From positions 31,358,001 through 31,422,000 of the forward strand of contig NC_090291.1 of assembly GCF_037392515.1 (NCBI RefSeq): a DNA stretch of 64,000 bases, in the 5' to 3' direction. Position 1 is the stretch's first letter. The number at the start of each line of letters is the position of its first letter. Source of the DNA: Haliotis asinina (Eukaryota > Mollusca > Gastropoda > Lepetellida > Haliotidae). Shown one piece after another: positions 1 through 12,053 of the stretch. Made by a program: the position numbers and the translations under genes. The notes beneath the pieces are model-generated. The model was given only the letters and a program-made list of their open reading frames with translations. It was not told the origin of the DNA and did not search any database.

Positions 1-335
1 TTTAATAGTTTTCAGTTTTGTAACTGAGGTAGTACCAAAATCGTTCGGGACTCAATGTATTTGTGGCAGATTTTTATCGTGGACGCTAAACTCATTTACG
101 ATAGTTTAATATTCTTTGCAATTATGTTGACGTTTCCCCAGCAATACCAAACAGAATCAAGTTTAACGTTTTACCTCGTCTTTACTAAAATTGAAATGGC
201 TTCCCTGCTCGACACCAAAACAATTTATACTGCGGATTAGCCTCATGGAAGTTATGTCTACTTGTGCTTTGCAGAATCTACAAGTCTTTGTTTATCAACA
301 GACATAAAAGTATTTTCACTACCATTTTTCGGACT

Positions 336-520
336 TAACAAGTCAAAGCCAAATGCATACATGTTTAATAATATTTAAATATAAGAAGATTTACGGCTCC
401 TGTATATGGACATTACAAATTCAATATTAAATTAAATGATTTTTAATAAGACAGATGATCGGCCTTAACAACTCAAAGCCAAATGCATACATGTTGAACA
501 ATATTTAAATATGAAAAGTC
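336..520. repeat. Imperfect direct duplication, period about 127 bp
   Basis: The stretch at 336-387 recurs at 462-520 with few changes; both contain AAAGCCAAATGCATACATGT followed by an AATATTTAAATAT block. The region is AT-rich with no convincing gene. Confidence 0.6.
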
Positions 521-1169
521 AAAGCAATTCAATTATAATTATCTAGATTTTTCATAAAAATATATAATAGCTTGGGGTAGCTATCATTGGCAGTACATAT
601 TTAGTTTACACCAGTACCGGATACATTTAATATGTTATCCAAAAATTCTAAAACAATATCTACCACATTCCGCTAACACTTCAATATTTTACTTCCATAC
701 ACTTTTGATGATTATATTTACATTGAGAATGACATTGGAAGTATGCATGGCTGGTACAAACAGATTATGCATTTGGTGTTATCGATTGTTAACTCCGCCA
801 AACAAACCTACTCGTGCTGTACTGTAGACGGGAACAGCTTCGCGGAAACACAAAAACATTTCACCGAAGAGCACGATCAATAGAACGCTAGGCGAAAGAA
901 GTGAAATGGCTATGACCTGTTCATTAATTGTTTCCATGGGTACATAACAACAGGGTTGAACATTCATGTATGATAACAGGCCAACTGGATCAATGTTTTC
1001 CGGATCGACACGGACGGCATATCTGGAAACTTCATCATGAAAACCATGTAAGTGTTTATTTACCTATTTGTGATCGGGATATGATATTTTATTTTCGTTA
1101 AAATCCTGCTCACAAAGCGATGTTGTCGACGGTATTGCTACAGTTATCACGCGCTCGCTCCTTACTCTG

Positions 1170-1295
1170 AAGACGAGTGCTCGGCTGCCACATGGGTACA
1201 AGGTGTGTAGCACATTTCTGGTGTTCCCCGCCATCATATTGCTGGAATATTGCTAAACGCTGCTTAAAACTAAACTCAGTCACTCAATCCAAGGC
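1170..1295 (+). repeat. 5'-truncated tRNA-derived SINE tail
   Basis: Contains the tail shared by several elements here: a GGGTACAAGGTGTG-like stretch, then GGTGTTCCCCGCC, then ATATTGCTGGAATATTGC, ending in AAACTAAACTCAGTCACTCA. The tRNA-like head is missing or degraded. Confidence 0.6.
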
Positions 1296-2742
1296 AGAGG
1301 TTTCAACCCCCAAAGAAAAAAAAGCTTGAGAAGCCGGGGTCCAGGGGCTGCAGGCCCCAGCCGGGTCCAGGACTGCGCCCCTCTAAAGCTGAAGAAAGGT
1401 AGTGTTTATAACACCCTAAAAGTGGAATTGATAGGCGAAAATGAGTGAAAGAGTGGCTTTGATTAATTTACGTGTTTTTTTTGTGAGAAAAGCGGGAGAT
1501 TATCAATGTCTGCCGTGAAAGCATGACAAATGCGTAAAAACCGCGAGTCTCACGGAGACGTTGGGTGTGCTGCAAAAAGCTGGATACGACCAATACAAGC
1601 AGTGAATGAACACAAAAGCGTTTCATAGGAGGGTCCAGAGGGGAAGCGGGGCTTTGCGCCCTGAATGTCTATGACTGTTGTAAACGTATGCAAATTAATC
1701 GTGCACTCCTCCCCTCTCAAGCATGCGCACCAACCGAATCGGAATCTACCCGTCTTGATGACATCTACACGAGCTGCCATATTAGAGTTTATCATGGGTT
1801 GGTAAGTGTTGATCAACCTGTTCCTTTCTTGGAATGTGAGGTTTAATGTTTTTTTGCAAACATGCTGATTACTTAAACTCAGTATTTGTAGTTTACATGT
1901 GTATTCTTTCTGAAAGTTTGTCTCTTAAGAATGTATCCGCTTGTTCCTATATTCTGCATTCGGGAGTACTGAAAGGTTCGAAGAAGTAGAAGGATTTTGT
2001 GGTTGATCATCATACAATTACCTCCTGGTTTTAAGATGTTTTTGGCATTAGAGCCTCTGCACTTGTTTCTCACAGAAGACATAATTAATTAGTAGGAATA
2101 ATCCTCTTATATTGTACACATTATCCATGGCGGTATGTACACATTACTATCCCCAGTCACAGCACATCGTACTTTCCGACACTTTTTCAATTCCCCGGGG
2201 ACCATACAGCCCTGCTGCCTGTCAAGCACAATGAACTTAGCGCTGAAATTGCCAGCATATCCTCACGGGTATACAGTTTACAACCGGGTGAACTCCGACA
2301 ACGTGGATCTAAGTATCTTGTCCCAGGTTGCTCCGCGATGGAGATATATTTAGCGCACATCAAAGTGAAGAAGCTTATTGAGGCTGGTGATTTAGATCTT
2401 GTGGGAAATGTACACTTGTTCCATGCAAGACCATACGGTCATAGCAAGGAATGTACTGGTGGGAAGCTATAATGGTTTTGGTACTGAGTTATGGAAATGA
2501 TGTATAGATGGTTCTTTGAGTCGAAATGGATGGTTGGATGGTCCTGTGGTGGTACTACTTGTACAGAATCAAAATGTTAAGTACCTAGGGGTACATCTCT
2601 TACTGAATGGGTTGGAAAGCGAGAATAATAAAGAGTGAGTTTCCATCTAACATCATATCGACAATGTTTCAGTCATACCACGACAAGACCAGCACATGAT
2701 TAACCATGGAGTGATACAACCACACAAAATAGTGTCCGATTG

Positions 2743-3262
2743 TTTATCTTACCTCACACATGAATGTCGCTTTCTGATTGGCTAAGTGGGTGAGTTGATA
2801 AATTAATGTCACATCTGTAGTATTTCAGCCATATCGTGACGGGTCTGATTGGCTAAGCTCTATTCTATTATATTCAATGTACCCCGCGTACAGGCGATGT
2901 ATTATTTTCAATGTACACCGCTGGGAATTCAGAACACTTCTGCTACTTCACGGTAGTACTTTTGTTTTTCTCGAATAACATTGAATCACGGAAATTATCG
3001 ATGTTTTGCGATTGGAAATCGATTGAAGGGAGATAACTCTAAATCTGTTTACCTTGTGTCGTCTGCAAAATGGTGATTCGCCTCGCATTCAACAGAAGTG
3101 CTTCAAACAGTTCAAAATTAAAATTCAGGTGTTCGGTAAGATAATTACACTGTTCACTGGTCCCTCGGGGCCCATGGGCTCATGTACCCTCGAGGCTGGT
3201 TTATAAACCAACCTCGAGGGTACATGGCCCTATGGCCTCCTCGCGACCAGTGAACAACTTAT
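2743..3262 (-). mobile_element. Non-autonomous repeat with terminal hairpin, copy 1
   Basis: This roughly 500-bp unit reappears in opposite orientation at 49490-49945 and 60828-61283. One end carries TTACCTCACACATGAATGTC followed by GCTTTCTGATTGGC. The other end is a long palindrome (about 3150-3256) beginning GTTCACTGGTCCCTCGG and ending in GACCAGTGAAC. No transposase is visible. The terminal hairpin and several copies suggest a non-autonomous DNA element. Confidence 0.6.
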
Positions 3263-3938
3263 AATGTTTAGTTCCCGTTCATGTGTCATTGCGAGAGGTA
3301 TTAAAATGGACCCCGTGCTTCCGTCCATCCCTACGTCCGTGTACATTCGTCTTTTCCGGAAAGGATCTTCAAAACTGTTCAATATTTCTTTCCCAAACTT
3401 CGCACATAGATAGACGTGGTGATGTACTGTTGCCTTTTGGTATTTTCTGAATAAAATAGTAGTTGCGTTTCCATGACAACAACTTTGAATTTCACTGACT
3501 TTAGTGGTAGTGCTCTTATGTGGAACAGAACGTAAAAACCTTTCAACACTCTTCTTCCACTTTGTTATAAACACGCCAAAACATTTGACATGATCATAAC
3601 TAATAGACATACTAGTATTCATGAAGAATATTTTGTCACTGAGGCGGATATAGATGACTTTGTCTTCTTGTTGATGTCTTAAACCGGACAAAAGAACATA
3701 CACAACTCAAAATTAGATTCAGCCCAAACATGATAATCCCTTTTAAAAAGTAACTCGTCAGAAACACTGCTAACTAAATTCCATGAGCATTTCATGTACT
3801 ATGTCAGATCATACTATCGCTGAATAACAATTCCTTGTTTGTTTCTCTTCTGACCATAATGAAAAGTGAATGCTGTCTTTTACCTCTCAGATTTGCATAT
3901 TTTCCTATGTAATGCATTCCTTTCCTGTTGTTTCCCAG

Positions 3939-4047
3939 GTGGACCAGACAGAATTGTAAAACGTGGACAGCTTTGATAATGGTTGGAATATTTGTTTTCC
4001 TTGCGCAAAAGTCATTCTTCATAAAGGACAGACAGATTTGCCCAAAG
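3939..4047 (+). CDS. Possible N-terminal membrane-anchor exon of the METTL24-like gene
   Basis: A polypyrimidine tract and CAG precede 3939, and AAG|GTAATC follows 4047. The + frame starting at 3940 encodes a basic segment, then a hydrophobic helix (ALIMVGIFVFLA), then a polar stretch. That is the layout of a type II signal anchor, as expected upstream of the luminal methyltransferase domain of this family. The reading phase at 4047 (0) does not match the phase needed at 4323, so either an unseen exon lies between or the exon belongs to another transcript. Confidence 0.35.
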
Positions 4048-4322
4048 GTAATCCAAAAGCTTCTTTGAGTCATGTCAAAAAACGCTCCATAGCGAACAAA
4101 TTATAGTTTTATTCTTTCAAGAAAATGTTGCCTATGAAGTCCAGGAACTATTCACTGTCCTATGCAGAACTATTCTGAAAACAGTTTAAATGATTACTGT
4201 ACATTCAGTGCACAATTACGGTTGCATTTTTATTAACGGTACAGGAAAGCTTTAAATTTTTTATCGTAATGATTTCATTGTACTAAAGTGTCATGAAACG
4301 TTTGTGTGGACTTTGTCATCAG

Positions 4323-7300
4323 AAAAGACATGTTGATTTTTCATGAGGTGGTGCCGTCTCAGCAGAGCGCCCATGTTGACATCCTGTCAAAAGCTCATTT
4401 CCGTCATGAGGATGTGATCACGAAGGTGAGACTGGTATTACGATTGAATCATATGTCGTTGACCTCATCCCCTGTCATTTAATACAACGTATTTTTGTAC
4501 CCTCTTGCAACACATATTATTTTTATGACCGGCTCGTCATTCTCCCCATATAGATCAGTGTAATTTTTTCTAGGCCTTTTATTTAGTATGTTTTGTTTTT
4601 GCTAACTCTTATGTTCACTTTCAGAAAGAAGAGGACACAAACGAGGAGGAACCTTTTCCAATTCCAACCGATGATATTTTAAAGGAAATGTCTCATGAAA
4701 ACTTGTCGCTTCTTTATCACAGGTAAATACTCTCAGAGAAGAGAGTGAGTGAGTGTGAGTGAGTTTAGTTTTACGCCGCACTCAGCACTATTCCAGCTAT
4801 ATGGTGAACGGACAATCCAGTGACCAACACCATGAGCATCGATCTCCGTAATTGGGAACCGATGACAAGTGTCAACCAAGTCAGCGAGTCTGATCATCCG
4901 ATCCCCTTAGTCGCCTCTTACGACAAGCATAGTCGCCTGTTATGGCAAGCATAGGCTGCTGAAGGCCTATTCTACCCGGGGGCTTTCATGGGTCTCAGAG
5001 AAAGAACAAGCGCATTAGGTACCTTTAAAAACGTTTAGGAGTGATGGTCTGGGGATGTCACACCCATTTTGTTATGTGATTAAAAATTCTGAAGAAAAAA
5101 GATATCCTTATCCTTATTTTGACATTACAGACAGAATAGCAAACATATTTCAGTTGAAGATTTTTAAGGATAGGACCATTAACGTTGCGCGATAGTGGGT
5201 GTTTTCTGGGACGTGCTTGCTTCGAAGATTTTACATACGCTTCCCCATTCTCTTACTTGTATTGAACTGGTTCATTTTTTAAAAGTAATGTACTAGCAAC
5301 ATATAGAAACTGTGCATTGTCAAAATATTATCCCATTTGATAAGTACGATAACAACGTCAAAGGAGGTACAAACTTTAATGGAGGGATCATGAGACCATA
5401 ACAAGTCGGGAGAACTTCAACTGAAAAGTCAAATCACAATGACGTCACGGGTCAACAAGCGGGACAGGGGTCAAACGACCATGTCACAAGCTCAATAACG
5501 GGTATGTCCACCATCGGCATTGAGAACAGCGGTGCATTGACGACACATAGAGCCTGTCAAACGTGCAAGGAAGGCTTGTGGGATGTCACGCCAGATTCTC
5601 TCAAGTTCTCTTGCAAGGCAAGGACGTTATCTGGCGGATGAGGAAGACGGGGTAGACGTCGATTCATCTCGTCCCAAACATGCTGTGTCGGGGAGAGACC
5701 CTGTGAAATTGCAGACCAAGGCAGCATGTCAACGTTGTGGCGTTGCAAGAAATCCATAGCAACCCTTGCCGCATGAATACGGGCATTGCATTTTGGAATG
5801 TTAACCTAGGGCCATGACTTTGTAGAAGAGGAATTGCGACAGGTCGAAGAATCTGATCCCTGTAGCCCACCCCAGTTACGGTATCCTGAACAATCAGCAA
5901 TGTAAACTGTCGAACTGTTTGGGGTGAATACGGCGAAGTCCTGCGGTGGTCCGTCATTTGTGTTCATTTGTGCAGAAATAGTGTTCCGGTGGCGGTGGAA
6001 ATATACAACCTCTTGTCGTTGAGGCATTCGCCCACAAACCACCTGCAACAACATTTTGCACGTCTCAAGGACTAAACCACTGACGTCACGGAACGTGGCA
6101 CGTGCATGCATTTTGGATACGTGTCACTAACCTCTGTGTTTTAATCCTCATGTATCTACACAACTTTGATTTTAAATTTTGTATGCACAGTTTCTTTACG
6201 TGCCTAGTATATATTATGGAATATCTTACTTGGACATCATGTTAGTTCTAAAATGAACAAGATATTGCGTAGTATTATGTGAAAATGTTCAGACAATATA
6301 ACCAGTCAACCTGGAGTCAGACAAGACTGTACCCTAAGCCCTTTTTTATGTTCCCTTTTGACAAATGAATAGGGGATACAGATCTAAACAGTTCAAATGG
6401 AATTCAGTTACATCCCGACACAATTCAAATCGTTTATAATTATTATTATTATTATCATTTGACAATATCATAGTCCTCTCGAGTTCAAGATGTGGTTGAC
6501 AAGAAATTGATAAATGAATTAGAACATTACAGCAATGATTATACGTTGACTGCTAGTAAATCTAAAACAAAAATAGTTGATTAAAATGGTTGGAAGAATA
6601 GCAAAAGGTGAACGATGGTATTCCAGATGTTATTGAAGTAATTCATATAAATATTTAGACGCTGATTTTACAAACCACCTGTCATTTACCACGCATACAG
6701 TTCAAGCCTCATTGCGAGGTGCAGAGATTCTAATAGGCATTAAGAAACATATACAAACACTTGGTGACCTATCACACAACTCTTTTTTGCACGATCTGTG
6801 ATGCTAAAAAATGCTCTGTCCTTTTGTATGGCGATCTGATCTGGGGAATCAAAGCGTCCGATGCCATAAAGTTCATTTATACGCTGATAAGAAATATCTT
6901 GGAATAACAATTAATACATACAAGTCAGTATAAGACGAGTGTGGTAGATTTCCCTTATGTATTTAAGGAAATGTTGGTTAAATCATTGGGTATGGCTCCA
7001 AGTGTTATGCGATAAAAATGGGAAAAGGAATTTGGTCACAAACCCAAACGAATGATTATTGTCTATTGGATTTGGTAGTACATGGTATGAACAGCAACTA
7101 AAATCTCACTCATTATTCCTGCTATGTGTTTACCGACGACTTAAAGATATCTACATGCAAAACTGAAATGAAAACTTTTTTTGTTTATTTATATTCAAAT
7201 CCTGCAAACCATTTTAATATAGGTAACAGGTATATTAAGAGCTGCTACTTTGCATATCCTGACATTTACACATTCATATCCCTTTTAACCAACTCTAGTA

Positions 7301-10300
7301 AAATATATTTGGAAAGATTATCAATGTAGATCTATTACGCACCCACGTGAAAAATGCATTCTTAAAAAAATTCTACTAACTGATCATTTATTCACTGTAT
7401 TTGTACTGTATGCCTGCAGCTTCCTCGGAAAATATATAGATATACAGAAAAGAAAGGCAGACAAAAACAAAAAGACAGTATAACAGTGCCTCGGTAATAT
7501 TTAGTACAGTTGGAATCAAACAGCCATAGCGTTATCGTTCTTGTTTGCAGTAGTTCTAATGTTAATGCGCCAACATATGAAACCAGTGGGGCACAAACAT
7601 ATTTCAGTTGAAGATTTTTAAGGATAGGGCATATTTAAGGATAGCACGATACCGAGTGTTTTGTCGGACGTGCTTGCTTCGAGGATTTTACGTACGCTTT
7701 CCCATTCTCTTACTTGTATTGAACTGGTAATGTAATGTACTAGCCACATAAAGAAACCGTGCATTGTCAAAATATTATCCCATTTGATAAATACGATAAC
7801 AATGTCAAAGGTACATATAAACTTTAATGGAGGGGTCATGAGACCATAACAAGTCGGGAGAATATTGGACCGAAATATTACGGAGAAAAATATGGGTTGG
7901 CCATGAATGCATTTAACTGTGTTTGTCTTCTGTGTCGAAAGAAAATAAGTCAAAACAATTTCTTAAAAACTGGTGCCTAACGTCCCTCTTAAATACATCA
8001 CATAAATTAGACTCGACACAAGTTGCAAGCAGAATCAGAACTGTTCTACCAGAAATAATAAATGAGGATCAAAAGGGATTTGTTGAAGGTAGATACATAG
8101 AAGAGATAACCAGACTTGTATATGATCTGATGGATTACACAGAACCCTATCAAATCACAGGTTTCCTTCTACTTGTAGACTTTGAATAAGCATTTGATTC
8201 CGTTGATAGAAACTTTATAAAAAATGTGTTACTTTGAACCAAGCTTACAAAATGGATCTATCTTCTTTCAATGGAATTGAATCAAGTGTATTAGCTAATG
8301 GTTATGGTAGTTCCTTTTTCCCAGTAGCAAGAGGCTGTCGCCAGGGCGATCCAGTATCCCCCTGCATATTTTATGTGTTGAGATCTTAGCCCTCATGTTA
8401 AGATAGAAACAAATGTAAAGGGAATCAGAATGGGAAATATAGGACATGTTTTCGGACAGTTTGCTGATGATGCCACAATTACACTAGATGGATCAGAGAA
8501 AGGAATACATGTACAATTCCTTTGCTAGAGTTCCAGGACTCAAGGTTAATGCTGACAAAACTAAGTTAATATGGATAGGATCGAAGAAACGATCCCTTTG
8601 CAAGGAGTGTAAGTTTGATCGGACGCAAACGTTTCAAATTACTGGGAGTGTAATTTGACATAGACTTAGACTATATGGTAGATTTGAATAGCAAAAGCAA
8701 AATAAGGTCAAAAGAAAAAGAAATAAAAATATGGCAAATAAGAAATCTGACCCCATGGGTAGAGAAATAATGCTCAAATCAATTCTCCTCTTGAAGTTAA
8801 ACCATCTTTTCAGCTCGTTATCCAATCCATCAGAAGAATTTATATACGATTTTCAGAAAACGTGTCTTCAGTTCATTTGGAAATGTAAAAGAGACAAAGT
8901 TAAATGAAACGTTATGGTAGCACCATCCAATATTTGTGGTATAAATGCCCCAGATATAAGACATGTTATAGCAGGTCAAAACTCAGGTGAATGAGAAGAC
9001 TAAATTGACACCCCAAGATGTTCACATACATGTAACATAGCATTATTACCTTTAGAAATCTTTGGATAGCCTCTCCCAGTCAGTATGGTACAACAATAAC
9101 ACACGTGTTGATGGGAAACCCATTTTATATTTTGATTTATTTGATAAGGGAGAGATCTTTATCAATGACTTCATGAACGACTTCGGTGGCATCTGCACCT
9201 TACAAGAATTTCAATTAAAACATGACTTGCAAATTGAATTTTTTGAGATATCAAGAACTAAAATCGGCAATTGTGAAATACACTGGAAGACTGGCAGGAA
9301 AATTGATGTGTCCTTTTCTCCCTTTTAATTTTAAATGGCTGGGAATATTCAAGGAAGGTTGTAAATCTTTATATGTAACCTTGTGTGACATGTAATTTAC
9401 AAAAACGCAAGGGTTAAAAATATGAAACAGTATTTTAGCTATAAATAAATATCTCTTTCAGACAAAATGCATGGATTCTCCATTGTGTACTTTTTGTTAT
9501 AAAAACAATTATCCACTTATTTTTTTGTTGTGAACATGGAAAAGATGACTGGTTGGCTCAGTGTAATTTGTGAAGGAACAATACTCTTTACAAATGAAAA
9601 TATAATCTTTGGATTGGGGGGGGGGGTGGGCGGGAATAATAACCCCTTAAATGCAATATGCGATGTGATGATTCATATAATCTGTGAACAGTTGCTGTTT
9701 GTGACAATGTTTCATTTCACTCACATTCAATCAATATTAATTCAGTTGCTTCACTGCATGTTCAAACTACCCATCCAGTACACAAAACGGTACATTTACT
9801 GTAGAGAATACTTGAATATATACACGTTTCAATTTATATCAAACTTTAGGGTGTTCCCATACTTTTTGTTTGTAGTATACATCGCGGTCTCTAGCTTTGG
9901 TTCCAAAGGGAAAACTGCCATGGAACAGGAAAAAGTTTGCTTTCTCTTGATGTGTGTGTTTTGTTCTAATAATTTGCTTTATGCTTTAGGTTTGTGGATA
10001 ATGTCGGCGTGCTGTGTAGAAACATCAACCGCCTAGGTAAACTTAGTGACGGCGGATGGGAGGTGTGTCATGATCAACGATATAGACCCCCAAGCGATTG
10101 TCTAGTATATTCCGTGGGGTATGTATTTTACATTTACTTCACCAAGTGTCTTGGGTTTTGTACGCTACCTATACATCATTTAACTTGGTACACTGGAATT
10201 TTAATTCTTGCTTTGGGTGTATTGTGTCATTTTCATAATCTCTGTCCATCTACTCAGAAATGATGACACACAGAGTTTTCATCAATTTTGGATTGTTTTT

Positions 10301-12011
10301 GTTTGTTTTTTAACACCCAGCTTTATGGCAGCTGTTTGTCAATATTCGAGTTTGAACCACACAAACCATTGATTAACATTATGAGCAGCGATTCACGCAT
10401 TTGGGATACGATGACGTGTTTCAAACAAACCTGCGAGTCTGACGCTTGATATCAAATTAGTGGTCTCTCATATATTACTGAAGTTCAGTTCAAACCCGGA
10501 TCTTTCCAGATGTCCGTGTGTTTAACTGGACAATAGAAATGCGATACAGTGACAGTTAAGATATTCATTCCACTTCACTCTGTGTTTTCTGTTTCAGCAT
10601 AAACGACGACTTTAGTTTTGACGACGCTATCGCAAATGAGTACGGATGCGAAGTTCATTCGTTTGATCCAAGGTATGTACCGGTCTTTATGTGATACATG
10701 TCATTATCTCACCCCGAGTTTGATCCAAGGTATGTACCAGTCTTTATGTGATACATGTCATTATCTCACCCCGAGTTTGATCCAAGGTATGCACCAGTCT
10801 TTATGTGATACATGTCATTATCTCACCCCGAGTTTGATCCAAGGTATGTACCAGTCTTTATGTGATACATATCATTATCTCACCCCGAGTTTGATCCAAG
10901 GTATGCACCAGTCTTTATGTGATACATGTCACTATCTCACCCCGGGTTTGATCCAAGGTATGCACCAGTCTTTATGTGATACATGTCATTATCTCACCCC
11001 GAGTTTGATCCAAGGTATGCACCAGTCTTTATGTGATACATGTCATTATCTCACCCCGAGTTTGATCCAAGGTATGCACCAGTCTTTATGTAATACATGT
11101 CATTATCTCACCCCGAGTTTGATCCAAGGTATGTACCAGTCTTTATGTAATACATGTCATTATCTCACCCCGAGTTTGAGACAAAGCCACCCTAGCCTCA
11201 AATCGAAGCATACTGTGTCCATTCTCATGAAAACAGTGGCGCATTAACACACATCGTTAATACCAGAGGCATCACAGTTCACTACCCATTTCAAGTGTAA
11301 ACTTCCACAATATAGTCCCTCAAGTCTGTGAATTACCAAGCGATGATGTTACTACAAAACAGACTAGATAAAAGGACACGTATTTCCACTTCAAAATAAT
11401 AGAGCTCGATGCTGGTATACATGAATTCAACTGCCGCTCTAGCAACTCAGGAATAAATTAAATTAAACTAGGAAAATAGCCCGTCGTGAATTGACCACAT
11501 GCCTCTCCATGGAGTAACCAAGCAAGGAAGAAGAACTGGACTTCGCACGCGGGAGACAGTGTAGCTTCGTGGATAAAATGTGCACCCGTCCAGCTGAAGA
11601 CCCGGGTTCGATTCCGCATGTGGGTACAATGTGTAAGGCTCATTTTTGGTGTTCCCTGACGTGATATTGCTGGAACATTTCTACATTGACTCAAACCAAT
11701 GATCACTCACTCACACGTATGTTTAGATTAGACCTGTATTCATAGTGTTCAAATTTCAGCATGAAGACAAAGTCCTACAGACGAAGTGAAAAAGTATTTT
11801 TTCACCAAATAGGAATATCTGACAGTGATGTTCATATCCCAGAAGGCCAGACAGGATGGGAGATGCGCTCACTAGGGTCCATGAAGAAGGAGCTCGGTCA
11901 CGACAAGGTGAGACAACTCACCGTTCTTACCATACCTCATGGTTCATTGCCTCCTGCTCAGATTGTTCATTGGTTCGAAGCCAATGGATGCCGTCCCTTG
12001 AAGTTGCGACG

Positions 12012-12053
<42 letters not shown>

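Larger units (their letters stand above)
1..2740. other. Host intergenic or intronic DNA, no gene recognised
   Basis: Apart from the duplication near 336-520 and a SINE tail near 1170-1290, I see no supported coding region. Short open frames here have no recognisable domain. A GC-rich patch near 1320-1390 has several short self-complementary words. Confidence 0.5.

Noticed and set aside
10618..11247. A 209-residue open frame with nine 19-residue repeats, as a repeat protein gene
   Set aside because: It begins inside a METTL24-like exon in the wrong frame and runs through an intronic minisatellite; openness is explained by the 57-bp unit length.
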